A stretch of DNA of 64,000 nucleotides from Actinomyces urinae (GCF_900119695.1 NZ_LT632546.1:118865-182864); one strand, 5' to 3'; positions 9,854 to 21,268 are shown, counted from the first letter of the stretch. Program-made: numbers and translations. Notes: generated from the sequence alone by a model not told the origin.

Positions 9854-9930
9854 TTGACCCAGGCGGGCGGCCGTTGAATCCCAAAAGACGCTCCCCGGTG
9901 GTGGTCCACCTGCGCCAGTCGCGTCGTTTC
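9854..9930 (-). ncRNA. ZTP (pfl) riboswitch in the glyA-folD leader
   Basis: Read on the minus strand, the element shows the two conserved blocks of the pfl motif. The first stem is GACGCGACTGGCGCAGGTGG, then CACCACCGGGGAGCGTC, where GACGC pairs with GCGTC. The second is GCCGCCCGCCTGGG. A short linker separates them. Downstream, AAACAC...GTGTTT can form a hairpin before the AGGAG ribosome site. ZTP riboswitches are established regulators of glyA, folD and pur genes. Near-identical blocks lie upstream of purH in this window, which supports the call. Confidence 0.9.
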
Positions 9931-10060
9931 AAACATAGCGCAAAACGCTCGCGGGCGGGCTGCTCGTTCTCTTTTCGAACACATTTGCAGACAGCCAATT
10001 TTGGGGTCAAGGGGCTGGCTAACGCCGCCGATTAATGCGGCGAGCGCGAGGAGGGCGCCC

Positions 10061-12427
10061 CTACATCACCTTGGTTTTCTCGATCTCTTGTGTCATCTTC
10101 TCGATGTTGCCTGCAATGGCATGACGGAACACGAGACCAATGAGCAGGTTGGGGATGATGAACAGCAGGATCATGGCGAGGTTTTGCACAAAGTCGCCCG
10201 CGTAAATGCCGGCCACTGCCGAACGCATGAGGTTGATCGCGTAAGTTGCGGGAAGCCACGGGCTGATGTTTTGGAACCACTGGGGTAACAGTTCAAGTGG
10301 ATACGCTCCCCCGGCAGCAGAGATCTGGAGCACAAGTAGTACTACAGCTATTGCTTTGCCCGCATTAGAAAGCGATATCACCAGCGTATACACGATATTG
10401 GTAAAGACCGTAGAGATCACCCATCCGGCCAGCATCAGCAGGAATGGGTGCGCCGGTTCAATCTCAACGATCACGATCAGCCCGCCCATCAGCAAAGTTG
10501 ATTGAGCCATGCCGATCAGCCAGAACATGACGTAGCGCCCCAAGTATTCTTCCGCTCCCGTGAATGCCCGCTTGCGAGCGTGCTTCACCTTCTTCTTTGC
10601 CTTGCCATCTTCGCTCTCGGCCGCCTGGGCTTGCTCCTCCGTATCTTTCTCATCGACCGATTCGCCGTCGCTGGTCTCCGCGGCGGTTTCAGGCTCCTGA
10701 AGCTCGTCGCTAACTTCTAGTTCCTCATTTGCCTCTGCGCCATCATCTGAATCGTCAGCATCACTGCTTTCCACGCTTTCTAAGTAGCGTTTGCCCACAT
10801 TCTTGGAGACGTCCGTACGCAAGAAAACACCAGCCAATAGCGCGCCCACCCACAGTGCGATCACAGTGAATAGAGGCGCCATCCCCACTCCGAAAGACGC
10901 CACGGGGAATACCGGCGTGCGATCCACAGCTACGGGAGATGACAACAAGCGGGCAAAACCTTGCGGGTCGGCGCCAAGCGCCTTGGCGATTTGGTTCATA
11001 TCACCGCCGGAGCGGGCCTCACTAACCTGCTTGTTAGCCTCGTTCAGGCGTTTCACACTCTCGCGCATACTCTGCGCAGTTGCGGAAAGTGATTGCGCCG
11101 CGCTATCCATTCCCGCGATGAGGCCACCCGCACTATCTGACAGGTCGGACTTTACTGCCTGCATGTAAGAGCGGAAAACTGCCGCGCTTTCTCCGGCCGA
11201 TTCGAGGTTGGATCGCAAGCTGTCGATTTGTGGCTGCAGATTCTTTGAAAAGCTATCGTGAGCCGATCTGATCGCACCGGCGGCTTCTTCGATAGCTTTA
11301 CGCGCAGCCTCTTTGGAATCCGAATCGCTAGACTTACCTGCACGCAGCTCCTTTGAGATCTGACCTAGGCGGTCTGAAAGGCTTTGTTGCCGCGCAATCG
11401 CCGTATCAAGATCAGCCAGAAGATCGTCCCCTTCCGGTCCTAAAACTTCGGCAAGCTTGTCCCTCGTCTGCTTGAACCCGTCGATCTGCTTATCAAGCAT
11501 GACGCGTAGCTGATCAACCGCATCCGCGCTGCTCTGCGCGGCCTCGTCAGCCGAGTTCAGCAAAGTGTCCAGACGAGATTGAACTTTTTCAATACTGGAG
11601 GACGCTTGGTTCAGCGAATCACTTAACCCGGCGGAAAGCCCAGCGAACGGATCAGCCGCCCCACTGCTGGAATCGAGCGAAGTGCCGGTGGCCTGGTCAA
11701 AAGATTCCTGAACGCCCGCAGCCAAATCGCGAGTTCCAGTAGCCAGCGGGATTGTAGAACCAATCAGCGCAGAAAGGGAATCTACCGTGTCAGCGCCCGA
11801 ATTTAACTGCGCGGCTAACGACTCCAGGCGATTACCTAACCGATCCAATGTGGCCTGCGTTTGCGCATCATCCAGATACGCAGAGACGTCCTCCGCCATA
11901 CCAACCGCCACTTCGGCCAGGGCTTGCGAAAACGTGGTGTTGATCTGCGCGGTTACTCCCTGGGCCCCTTGCGTGGTGAGGTTTGCGGAAAGCGGGTTCT
12001 TCTTCTCGTTGGTGTATAACGTGATGTTGGCAGGCTTTGCCCCGCCCGCGTAGAAGGTAAACATCGAGGTGGAGAAGTCGTCGGGCAGCACAATTGCCGC
12101 ATAGTATTCGCCCGACCTCGTGCCCTCAAGCGCCCTGTCCTCACTGGTTAGCACCCAATCAAGCTGATCGTTAGTGGCGAGCTCTTTCATCACGATGTCG
12201 CCCACGTTCACGTTCATTCGCAGCACTTCACTGTTGTAACCCTTGTCCGTGCTGGCCACAGCGATTTGAAGGCGATCAGAGTTAGAGAACGGATCCCACG
12301 TTGCAAGTACGTTAAACCACGTGAAGAACAGGGGAACGCTAATGAGTATCACCACGAAGATCTTCGCCATCACAGAGGAGTTGATCTGGCGCAGGTCATC
12401 GCGCGCAATAAAGAGGATCTGTTTCAT
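10061..12427 (-). CDS. YhgE/Pip family membrane protein, second of a pair
   Basis: The 788-residue protein has a YhgE/Pip layout: one N-terminal membrane segment near residues 20-45, a long extracytoplasmic coiled-coil-rich region (about 50-500, rich in Ala, Ser, Gln, Leu heptads), and about five C-terminal membrane segments of ABC-2 permease type. Odd is an acidic Glu/Asp/Ser-rich insert of about 90 residues near 545-635, followed by a basic KAKKKVKHARKRA patch between the first and second C-terminal helices. Relatives include phage infection protein Pip of lactococci and type VII-associated EsaA-like proteins; function here is unknown. Its ATG overlaps the stop of the upstream paralogue by 4 bases, which suggests the two are made together. 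Confidence 0.85.
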   Translation of the reverse strand: MKQILFIARDDLRQINSSVMAKIFVVILISVPLFFTWFNVLATWDPFSNSDRLQIAVASTDKGYNSEVLRMNVNVGDIVMKELATNDQLDWVLTSEDRALEGTRSGEYYAAIVLPDDFSTSMFTFYAGGAKPANITLYTNEKKNPLSANLTTQGAQGVTAQINTTFSQALAEVAVGMAEDVSAYLDDAQTQATLDRLGNRLESLAAQLNSGADTVDSLSALIGSTIPLATGTRDLAAGVQESFDQATGTSLDSSSGAADPFAGLSAGLSDSLNQASSSIEKVQSRLDTLLNSADEAAQSSADAVDQLRVMLDKQIDGFKQTRDKLAEVLGPEGDDLLADLDTAIARQQSLSDRLGQISKELRAGKSSDSDSKEAARKAIEEAAGAIRSAHDSFSKNLQPQIDSLRSNLESAGESAAVFRSYMQAVKSDLSDSAGGLIAGMDSAAQSLSATAQSMRESVKRLNEANKQVSEARSGGDMNQIAKALGADPQGFARLLSSPVAVDRTPVFPVASFGVGMAPLFTVIALWVGALLAGVFLRTDVSKNVGKRYLESVESSDADDSDDGAEANEELEVSDELQEPETAAETSDGESVDEKDTEEQAQAAESEDGKAKKKVKHARKRAFTGAEEYLGRYVMFWLIGMAQSTLLMGGLIVIVEIEPAHPFLLMLAGWVISTVFTNIVYTLVISLSNAGKAIAVVLLVLQISAAGGAYPLELLPQWFQNISPWLPATYAINLMRSAVAGIYAGDFVQNLAMILLFIIPNLLIGLVFRHAIAGNIEKMTQEIEKTKVM

Positions 12428-14964
12428 CGCCGCGCCTCACCTCCGGTAAACTCGCGCTCCGCCTCACTACGAGGGCGCGCCAGGCTGTCAAACAGTTCAT
12501 CTTCACTCAGGTGCGACAGGTCGCGTGCACGCTGGAGGGAGCTCCTGAGCCCCTCGGTGGCAACAAGCGCGCCTATGATCACCAGGCCCCAAACAGCGAC
12601 GAGGCCAAGCAAGGCTGATTTGCTCGCAGCAGTCAGACTCGAAACCAGGCTTAGCGCTACGAATCCGAGGATGCCTACGATGGTTAGACCGTTGATTAGC
12701 AGGCGATAATGCGAGTTGAAACGCTCTTGACGATAGGCGATCCGGTTGGCGAATTCCTTGCGGTTTGAGAGTAGCGCAATGATGTTGCTCAGACGGTAAA
12801 CCGAGCCTTGCAGTTGCACGTCCTCATTGACTACCAGTTCCGTGCGAGCCAGATCGTTGTAAAACAACTGAGTGAAATAACCCAGGTGTCGCCGCCCAAA
12901 AAAGCCGAGTAATAGCGCTGAAGCGCTCATGAGCAACAGGATTGCCATTAGGCGCCAGTAGTGCCCGGCGTAGAATCCGCCAATGGTTTCTCGCATGGCG
13001 TCGATGCCGTAAGAAAATGGCAAAAGAGGATACAGCGCGCGAAAGAAGCCGGGCATAAGCTCAATGGGATAAATGCCTGAAGCTCCCGGAATCTGCAAGA
13101 CCACCAATAGAATCGCAAGGGCGCGCCCGACATGGCTGAGCGCCGCGGCAAGCGCATAGATTATGGCAAAGTATGTGGGCCCAATCAGCGTGGCAGTTGC
13201 GATGAATGCGGGCACGCTGGCCGTCTGCACGCCGATCATGAGGCTACCGACGCTCACTATCAGCCCCTGCCCCATAGATAGTGCTCCTGAAAGCATGAAG
13301 CGCCCCATGTACGCCGAGCGCAAGGGGAGCCAGTCAAAGCCTTCCTTATCGACCTCCACCCGGAAGATAATTACGAGGATGAGGCCGCCAATCCACATCG
13401 AGAGGTTGATGAACATCGCGGCCATGCCCGAACCGTAGGAATTAACTTTGAACACGGCCTGCTGGTCGAACTCCACGGGGGACGCCAGGTAGTGCCCGAT
13501 GTTCTGCGCGTCCAGGCCAATCACCGTTTCGAGTGTGCCCGACTGTATGGCAGTGGCAAGTGTTGCCACATCGGTTTGGGCCACTCGAACAGAGCCCGCG
13601 AGGCCATCCAGATTCCCTTTAGCCTGCGTCAGTACCCCTTGGGTGGCACCAATCTGTTCTTCTACCCCGTCAACGAGGGAGAACACCTGGGTAAGCGAAG
13701 CTCGCGTGGTGGTGATAGCCGAGTCGATTCCGCCCAGGCGTGCCGAGAGCTCAGTAACCTGTGCAGTCAGTTCACTAACCGCTTGACCAGCAAGTTCTTG
13801 CGTTTTGTTAGTAACGCCCTGCGCAGCCGAAAGTGCGTCATTAAAAGATTTGACCAGCTCGTCGAGATCCTTGGCAGCCGCCGTAGCGTCCTTACCGGAT
13901 TGATTCACCTTATTCAGCAGGTCTTGGACATCATCAAGACGCGCATTCAGCTCTTGCGCCGCGTCTTGCGCAGCCGGGATTTGTTCAAGAATCTCCACGC
14001 GTTCACGCACAGCGTCAAGCGAAGCATTTGCACGGTCGATGCCGCCTTGAAGCTGGGGCTGTATCTCATTTAACCGAGCCGTGGCATTAGAGACCGCTGC
14101 CGAAGCTGACGCCGAAGACTGGTTTAACGCCTGCTGGGCACTCGCGCTGGCTTTGCCCACGGAGACGGCAAAACTTTGCGCATCCGATACGACGGTTCCC
14201 AAAATGGTCTGCGAATCAGACAGCGCGCCTGACATATCGGCAAGAGCCGGATCCGCAGCCGCAAGTGCGCCGCGCACGTTCCCCATGGTTTGCAACGATT
14301 CGGTTAGGGATGCGCTGGCCGCGTCGAGGGTTGCCTGCGCGTCTCCAAGGTCTTTCTCCACGCCTCCTAAAGCACCAAGCGCACTGCTTTCTGCACTGTT
14401 GATGTCTGTAGAAACTTTGAGGCTCCCGTCGCGCAGTCCCTGCACGATCGCCTGCCCCACCTGCTCGCGGAAAGTGGAGGTTATTTGAATATCGAGTTCG
14501 TTAGCACCCACGTCGGTGATTTTCGGCGCGATGGCGCCCTTCTTCTCATTGACCAAATACTCGATTGTGGGTTGGTTGCGTTCACCGTAGAAAATGTCGA
14601 CGAGGTCGTCGCTAAAGCTGGCCGGGATAATGAACGTGGCGTATACGTCGCCGGCTCTAATACGGTCTGTAGCTGCGGATTCTTCGAGAAACTGCCAACC
14701 TAGCTGATCATTCTTCAAAAGCTCTTCAACGATCAGATCGCCAACATTGATCTTCCCGGTGAGTGTAGAGTTGGTCCCCACATCATTATTAACTACCACA
14801 ATCGGCAGGTTTTGCGTAGCCGTGTATGGGTTCCAAAAAGCCAGGATGTTTAGCCATGAATAGAGAGCTGGCATCACGAGGATACCAATCACGATTATGA
14901 GGGAGCGCGGGACAGCAAAAATTCGCTTGATGTCCCTGACGAATACCCGCCAGCTATCGTTCAT
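12424..14964 (-). CDS. YhgE/Pip family membrane protein, first of a pair
   Basis: This 846-residue paralogue shares the layout of its downstream neighbour: an N-terminal membrane anchor near residues 20-45 ending in ALYSWLNILAFWNPY, the conserved NNDVG and INVGDLIVEEL motifs, a long coiled-coil outer region (about 180-480) and a cluster of C-terminal membrane helices. It lacks the acidic insert. A cytoplasmic tail of about 130 residues contains another hydrophobic pair near 760-805. The 4-base overlap with the second gene and similar size suggest a hetero-oligomer in the membrane, an inference. A role as exporter accessory or phage receptor is known only for relatives. Confidence 0.86.
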   Translation of the reverse strand: MNDSWRVFVRDIKRIFAVPRSLIIVIGILVMPALYSWLNILAFWNPYTATQNLPIVVVNNDVGTNSTLTGKINVGDLIVEELLKNDQLGWQFLEESAATDRIRAGDVYATFIIPASFSDDLVDIFYGERNQPTIEYLVNEKKGAIAPKITDVGANELDIQITSTFREQVGQAIVQGLRDGSLKVSTDINSAESSALGALGGVEKDLGDAQATLDAASASLTESLQTMGNVRGALAAADPALADMSGALSDSQTILGTVVSDAQSFAVSVGKASASAQQALNQSSASASAAVSNATARLNEIQPQLQGGIDRANASLDAVRERVEILEQIPAAQDAAQELNARLDDVQDLLNKVNQSGKDATAAAKDLDELVKSFNDALSAAQGVTNKTQELAGQAVSELTAQVTELSARLGGIDSAITTTRASLTQVFSLVDGVEEQIGATQGVLTQAKGNLDGLAGSVRVAQTDVATLATAIQSGTLETVIGLDAQNIGHYLASPVEFDQQAVFKVNSYGSGMAAMFINLSMWIGGLILVIIFRVEVDKEGFDWLPLRSAYMGRFMLSGALSMGQGLIVSVGSLMIGVQTASVPAFIATATLIGPTYFAIIYALAAALSHVGRALAILLVVLQIPGASGIYPIELMPGFFRALYPLLPFSYGIDAMRETIGGFYAGHYWRLMAILLLMSASALLLGFFGRRHLGYFTQLFYNDLARTELVVNEDVQLQGSVYRLSNIIALLSNRKEFANRIAYRQERFNSHYRLLINGLTIVGILGFVALSLVSSLTAASKSALLGLVAVWGLVIIGALVATEGLRSSLQRARDLSHLSEDELFDSLARPRSEAEREFTGGEARR

Positions 14965-15042
14965 CCATCCAATAGTAGCCCGGAATCCAGGATGTTGTCG
15001 GTTGTGGTAGCGTCTACTCCCTCACCTACGCTGGTCAGATTC

Positions 15043-15906
15043 TTAGTTGAACACAACCGTGCGAGTGCCGTTCAGTAGCACACGGTGTTCGGAGTGCCAC
15101 TTCACTGCCTGCGCGAGGACGCGGCGCTCCACATCTTGGCCTTCAGCAACGAGGTCGCGGGTTGATTCACGGTGGGTCACGCGAGTGACGTCCTGCTCGA
15201 TAATCGGACCTTCGTCAAGGTCCGCAGTCACGTAATGCGCGGTTGCACCAATCAGTTTCACACCGCGGTCGTGAGCTTGCGCGTAGGGCCTCGCCCCTTT
15301 GAAAGATGGCAGGAACGAGTGATGAATGTTGATGACATTGCCAGCAAGCTCATTACATAGGCTGTCAGACAGAATCTGCATGTAGCGAGCCAGCACAACC
15401 AGTTCAATGTTTTCGGCGCGGACGAGGTTCAAAAGCTCATCCTCTGCAGCAGCCTTTGTGTCTTTCGTAACCGGAATGCACAGGAACGGAATGCCATAGA
15501 ACTGCGCAACGGGTGCGAGGTCCGGGTGGTTACCAACAATCGCTACGACATCGATAGGAAGGTCAGCGTATCGCTGGCGGTAAAGCAGATCGGTCAGGCA
15601 GTGCCCTTCTTTGGAAACCATGATGATCGTGCGAAGAGGGCGGCCGTACAGGTCAAGATTCCAGACTGCGTCAAATCGCTTAGCGAACTCTTTCATCCCC
15701 ACCTCAATGGGCGCGCGCCCCGCGGGACAGTCGAGTTCTACGCGCATGAAGAACAGGCCCGTGTCCGGGTCGCCAAACTGTTGCGACTGGATGATGTTGC
15801 CCTGGTTCTCCACGATTATGTTAGAAACCGCGTGCACGATGCCCGGCCCGTCCGGACATGAGATAGTGAGGATAAGTTTGGTGTCACTTACGTTTTCTTC
15901 AGCCAT
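15043..15906 (-). CDS. purU: Formyltetrahydrofolate deformylase
   Basis: PurU hydrolyses 10-formyl-THF to formate and THF, balancing the one-carbon pool. An ACT domain covers about residues 10-85 (LTISCPDGPGIVHAVS), followed by a formyltransferase-fold domain with VLARYMQILS, the catalytic NIHHSFLPSFKGA, and DEGPIIEQDV carrying the active Asp. The start is set at ATG 15906 (287 residues); a GTG three codons upstream is possible. It stands alone on the minus strand between mdh and the YhgE pair, but functionally belongs with glyA, folD, purN and purH in this window. Confidence 0.94.
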   Translation of the reverse strand: MAEENVSDTKLILTISCPDGPGIVHAVSNIIVENQGNIIQSQQFGDPDTGLFFMRVELDCPAGRAPIEVGMKEFAKRFDAVWNLDLYGRPLRTIIMVSKEGHCLTDLLYRQRYADLPIDVVAIVGNHPDLAPVAQFYGIPFLCIPVTKDTKAAAEDELLNLVRAENIELVVLARYMQILSDSLCNELAGNVINIHHSFLPSFKGARPYAQAHDRGVKLIGATAHYVTADLDEGPIIEQDVTRVTHRESTRDLVAEGQDVERRVLAQAVKWHSEHRVLLNGTRTVVFN

Positions 15907-15956
15907 GCGTCCCACTTTAAACCAAAGCCGAAAGGGTTAATAACTTTGCATACCAA

Positions 15957-16000
15957 AGGCGGCTCGCCGGCCAGACAAAAGGTCTAGCTGCGAGCCGCCT
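15957..16000 (-). terminator. Terminator after mdh
   Basis: A perfect 10-bp stem (15957-15966 with 15991-16000, AGGCGGCTCG) with an inner AGAC/GTCT stem lies 14 bases after the mdh stop and is followed by TTTGG on the minus strand. The T tract is short. Confidence 0.6.
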
Positions 16001-16014
16001 CTAGCGTAATCTGC

Positions 16015-17138
<1,124 letters not shown>

Positions 17139-17150
17139 GCAATTTACCGG

Positions 17151-18821
17151 TTACTTGTCGCGATGCTCCAGGTAGTAGCTGATTAGCGACCTCGTGGACG
17201 GGTCCTGTGCGTCAAGCACTTCACGGTCTCCCGCCACGGCCGGCGTCAGTTCGCGCGCAAGCTCCTTACCAAGCTCAACGCCCCACTGGTCAAACGAGTC
17301 AATACCCCAAATGATGCCCTGCACAAACGTGATGTGCTCATACAGTGCAATCAGCTGGCCCAGAACGGATGGGGTGAGCACCGGCGCCATAATCGAGGTC
17401 GTCGGCTTGTTACCCTCAAACACGCGGGCCGGAACGATGTGTTCGGGTGTGCCCTGGGCGCGAACCTCGTCCGCCGTCTTACCAAATGCCAAAGCCTTGG
17501 TCTGGGCAAAGAAGTTGCCGAGGAACAGGTCATGCATGTCGGCGTCCTCGTCTTGCAACGGCCATGCCGGGTTCGCAAACGCGATGAAGTCAGCCGGCAC
17601 AAGGCGAGTGCCCTGGTGGATCAACTGGTAGAACGCGTGCTGGCCGTTGGTGCCGGGTTCACCCCAGAACACCTCTCCGGTCTGGTAGTTAACCGGCTTG
17701 CCGTCCCACGTGACGCTCTTGCCGTTAGACTCCATCGTGAGCTGCTGCAAGTACGCAGGGAAGCGGTGCAGATACTGCGAGTACGGAAGCACAGCGTGAG
17801 TATGGGCGCCGAGGAAGTTCGTGTACCACACGTTCAGCAAAGCCATGAGGACAGGAACATTGGCTCCCCATTCCTCGGTGCGGAAATGCTCATCCATGTC
17901 GTGGAAGCCAGCCAGGAACTCCTCGAAAGCTTCCGGGCCGAGCACAATCGCCAGTGACGTACCTACCGCCGAATCAACCGAGTAGCGGCCTCCAACCCAA
18001 TCCCAAAAACCAAACGCGTTCTGCGGGTCGATGCCAAACTCTTCAACCTTATCCAAGGCCGTGGACACGGCGATGAAGTGCTTGCGCACTGCCTCGGCCT
18101 TCGACTTGCCTTCGAGTGCTCCCGACTTTTCGAGGCCATCTAGTAGCCATTTACGCACAACCCGCGCGTTCGTGAGCGTCTCCAGCGTGGTGAACGTCTT
18201 CGAAGCAACGATCACGAGCGTAGTTTCCGGATCCAGGTCCTTCGTCTTCTCGCCCGCATCTGTTGGGTCAATATTCGAAATATAGCGCGCCTTGAGGCCT
18301 TCCTTCGCATACGGCTTCAGCGCCTCGTAGGCCATGACCGGGCCGAGGTCCGAACCGCCAATACCGATGTTCACAACCGTTTCAATCGGCTTTCCGGTTA
18401 CGCCAACCCATTCGCCAGAACGTACCTTATTCGCAAAGGCGTACACGCGATCTAGCACCTCGTGTACATCCCGCACAACGTTTTGCCCGTCAATCTCAAG
18501 CGAAGCATCCTTAGGCAGGCGCAATGCTGTGTGCAACACCGAACGGTTCTCTGTCACGTTAATGCGCTGTCCACTAAACATGGCTTCAATGCGCTCTTCC
18601 AGATTCGTCTGCTCGGCAAGATCCAACAGTGCCTCAACAACCTCGTCGGTTACAAGGTTCTTTGACATGTCAACGCGCAGATCAGCAGCGTCGAACGTGA
18701 ATCGATCTACGCGGCCAGAATCTTTTGCAAACCAGCCTCGCAGATCCGGGGCAAAATCCTTCGCAATAGCAGAAAGCTCACTCCACGCTTTCGTAGACGT
18801 AGGGTTCACTGGAGTTGTCAT
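17151..18821 (-). CDS. pgi: Glucose-6-phosphate isomerase
   Basis: Pgi interconverts glucose-6-phosphate and fructose-6-phosphate. Motifs: [19 protein letters not shown] near residue 150, [10 protein letters not shown], the signature [11 protein letters not shown] near 277, and the C-terminal [13 protein letters not shown]. Length 556 fits the long, common family. The start at ATG 18821 (MTTPVNP) was chosen because AGAAGGA is six bases upstream; an ATG two codons earlier touches this ribosome site. It lies directly downstream of the two-domain phosphofructokinase gene (36 bases), so two successive glycolytic steps are likely transcribed together. Confidence 0.97.
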   Translation of the reverse strand: MTTPVNPTSTKAWSELSAIAKDFAPDLRGWFAKDSGRVDRFTFDAADLRVDMSKNLVTDEVVEALLDLAEQTNLEERIEAMFSGQRINVTENRSVLHTALRLPKDASLEIDGQNVVRDVHEVLDRVYAFANKVRSGEWVGVTGKPIETVVNIGIGGSDLGPVMAYEALKPYAKEGLKARYISNIDPTDAGEKTKDLDPETTLVIVASKTFTTLETLTNARVVRKWLLDGLEKSGALEGKSKAEAVRKHFIAVSTALDKVEEFGIDPQNAFGFWDWVGGRYSVDSAVGTSLAIVLGPEAFEEFLAGFHDMDEHFRTEEWGANVPVLMALLNVWYTNFLGAHTHAVLPYSQYLHRFPAYLQQLTMESNGKSVTWDGKPVNYQTGEVFWGEPGTNGQHAFYQLIHQGTRLVPADFIAFANPAWPLQDEDADMHDLFLGNFFAQTKALAFGKTADEVRAQGTPEHIVPARVFEGNKPTTSIMAPVLTPSVLGQLIALYEHITFVQGIIWGIDSFDQWGVELGKELARELTPAVAGDREVLDAQDPSTRSLISYYLEHRDK

Positions 18822-18857
18822 CGCCATTCCTTCTTTAGGTATAACCTCTTTTGAAAT

Positions 18858-21137
18858 CTAGTATGTCACGACGTGATCGCCGTCTTCGATTGGAATTTCC
18901 ACGGGAATCACGTCCCCGCGCGGCATCGACACCACCGGGATAACGGTTGCGAGCGAGAGCCACCACTGTTCGAAGGGGCGCCGGTTCTTGGTATCCAAGT
19001 GGTCCATCATGCGGCGCACAGGGAATGCTTGCATTTTGCCGCCGGCCTCACCGATGTAGCATGCGTCATCCCCACCGCGTGCAAAAATTTCATCCAGCAC
19101 CGCGATCGCCTCGTATACGAGGCGCGTTGCAAGAAGCCGGTCAAACGGTGACGGGGCACCACCCTGCTGTAGGTGTCCGAGGGCAGAATGACGCACGTCG
19201 TACAGGCCCTCCCCTTCCGATTCAAAAACGCGGGCGAGGAACTCGCGGTTGTACTCGGGATGGGCCTCCTCATTTCGCACTACGAGGAACAGGCGCCGGC
19301 CCGCGCGGAACGATTGCTTTAGGTAGGCAACGTCCTTTGAAATGTCCGCGAGCGTAGTGGGTTCTTCATTCAGGTACACTTTTTCGGCGCCGCTCGCAAT
19401 GGACGCCATGAGGGCCAGGTAACCGCATTTGCGTCCCATCGTTTCTGCAACGAAGCATCGACGCGAGGCGGCGGCAGACTCTTTGATTCGATCCAGCGCC
19501 CACACCGCGTTGTTGACCGCTGTGTCCGCACCAATGCTGAGCTCCGCGCCGGGCAGATTGTTATCGATAGTGGCTGGCACCAGAACCATGGGGATGTTGA
19601 ACGCCGGGTAACGGCCACGCTCTTGGAACATGTCAAAAATCGACAGGTAGGCGTTCATTCCGCCAATCAGAAGCAACGCGTCGATCTTGTGTTCTTCGAT
19701 GGCGCGCCCGATCGCATAGTACTGGTCAACGGTCGGCATGGTGCGGCGGGTACCAAGCTCGGCCCCACCCTTGAACGCCCAGCCTTCAACGTCAGACCAA
19801 GTCAGCTCCCGCACATTGCCATTCATCAAGCCGGTCATGGAGCCCTGCACACCCAGAATCTGCATGCCTTTGTCCAGACCAATACGCACAGCGGCTCGCG
19901 CAGCGGTGTTCATGCCCGGAGCTAACCCGCCCATGTGCATAACGGCTACCCGCTTTGCTCCCTCGGGAATCGCGGTATTGCCCGGCGGTTCGGACAGAAT
20001 CTGGTTGATGCGCGTCATCTTCACAAAAGAGGCACCCCGCGACTCGATGGCCTTATCGAACTCTTTGTTTGCCACAAGTTCGGCAACGTTTCGGGTGGCC
20101 TCTACCGATTCAACTAGCGGAATGCGAGTCAACCGGTTCTTGCGCACGCCAATGATGTTAGCTGGCGTATCCGCGGTAGCCTTCAAAATTTCTTGCGCCG
20201 CCCCGTAACCCATGAGGGTCGGCATCCACCTGTCGTATGCCGAGGGCGTACCACCGCGCTGAACGTGCCCGAGGATCGTGATACGCGGTTTTTCTCCCAG
20301 GCGAGCCTCAATGGCCTCGGCTACCTGCGCCGACGTGATCCGGTTACCTTCCGAGTCTTTTGCCCCCTCGGCAACAATCACGATGGACTCACGCCTGCCC
20401 GCCTCGCGGCCCAAACGGAGCTTTTCCGACATGTCCTCTTCCCAGCCGGGCGTGGGTGGATTCTCGGGTGTGAAGACGTAGTCCGCGCCTCCCGCAACCG
20501 CTGACATGAGCGGCAGATAACCGCAGTGGCGCCCCATCACCTCGATGACGAACATGCGCTGGTGGGATGCGGCCGTTGACGAGATGTCGTCAATCGCCTC
20601 CACAATGCGGTTTAGCGCAGAGTCCGTACCGATCGTCATATCGGTGCCCACCATGTCGTTGTCGATCGAACCGACAATGCCCACAATCATGAGCGCGGGG
20701 TGAGCGCTGGCTACCTCTGGGGTGATCTCACCCGCCTCCAACAGGCCCTGGACGTGGCCGGGCCATTCCTTGCGGAACTCGTTAGTGCCGGTCAAAGACC
20801 CGTCGCCGCCAATCACAACCAGGCGGTCGATGCCCCTCTCGAGCAGATTCTTGCACGCGCGGCGCCGCCCCTCATACTCGTAGAACTCCGGGCTTCGGGC
20901 CGTGCCGATCACGGTTCCGCCCTCGTTCAAAATTGAGGACACGTCGGACCACGCCATTTCTTTGATCCGCTCACCGCCCTCAACGGCGCCCTGCCAGCCT
21001 TCCAAAATTGCGTACGGCGTGGCGCCCATCTCGAGGCTGGTGCGCACCACCGCGCGAACAGCCGCATTCATTCCTTGAGCGTCACCTCCCGATGTAAGCA
21101 CGCCAACGCGTTTCTTCAAATCAGGAGACGGTGTCAT
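18858..21137 (-). CDS. Two-domain 6-phosphofructokinase (tandem PFK fusion)
   Basis: This 759-residue protein contains two PFK domains in tandem, as in eukaryotic PFK-1, whereas most bacterial PFKs have one domain of about 320-340 residues. The N-half is catalytic: TSGGDAQGMNAAVR near residue 15, GGDGS at 110-114, GSIDNDMVGTDMTIGTDSAL at 156-175. The C-half, from about residue 395, starts GGLAPGMNTAARA but has GGMNAY in place of GGDGS and ATIDNNLPGAELSIGADTAV, so key acidic residues are changed; it is probably regulatory. GGAGG lies five bases before the ATG. It precedes pgi on the same strand. Phosphate donor (ATP or PPi) is not certain, but the GGDGS motif favours ATP. Confidence 0.92.
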   Translation of the reverse strand: MTPSPDLKKRVGVLTSGGDAQGMNAAVRAVVRTSLEMGATPYAILEGWQGAVEGGERIKEMAWSDVSSILNEGGTVIGTARSPEFYEYEGRRRACKNLLERGIDRLVVIGGDGSLTGTNEFRKEWPGHVQGLLEAGEITPEVASAHPALMIVGIVGSIDNDMVGTDMTIGTDSALNRIVEAIDDISSTAASHQRMFVIEVMGRHCGYLPLMSAVAGGADYVFTPENPPTPGWEEDMSEKLRLGREAGRRESIVIVAEGAKDSEGNRITSAQVAEAIEARLGEKPRITILGHVQRGGTPSAYDRWMPTLMGYGAAQEILKATADTPANIIGVRKNRLTRIPLVESVEATRNVAELVANKEFDKAIESRGASFVKMTRINQILSEPPGNTAIPEGAKRVAVMHMGGLAPGMNTAARAAVRIGLDKGMQILGVQGSMTGLMNGNVRELTWSDVEGWAFKGGAELGTRRTMPTVDQYYAIGRAIEEHKIDALLLIGGMNAYLSIFDMFQERGRYPAFNIPMVLVPATIDNNLPGAELSIGADTAVNNAVWALDRIKESAAASRRCFVAETMGRKCGYLALMASIASGAEKVYLNEEPTTLADISKDVAYLKQSFRAGRRLFLVVRNEEAHPEYNREFLARVFESEGEGLYDVRHSALGHLQQGGAPSPFDRLLATRLVYEAIAVLDEIFARGGDDACYIGEAGGKMQAFPVRRMMDHLDTKNRRPFEQWWLSLATVIPVVSMPRGDVIPVEIPIEDGDHVVTY

Positions 21138-21268
21138 CTAGACCTCCAAACTAGGAATAAGACCACTCCTATTATCGACTGTTTGGCACACACTTTGCCA
21201 AGTGTTCAGCAAATGTGACTCTCGTGAAGCATTTGCGCAAACGGCAGGGCACAACCCTCAAAGATTGG

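Noticed and set aside
15526..15861. Plus-strand frames across purU, mdh and pgi
   Set aside because: They overlap conserved enzymes on the other strand and resemble no protein.
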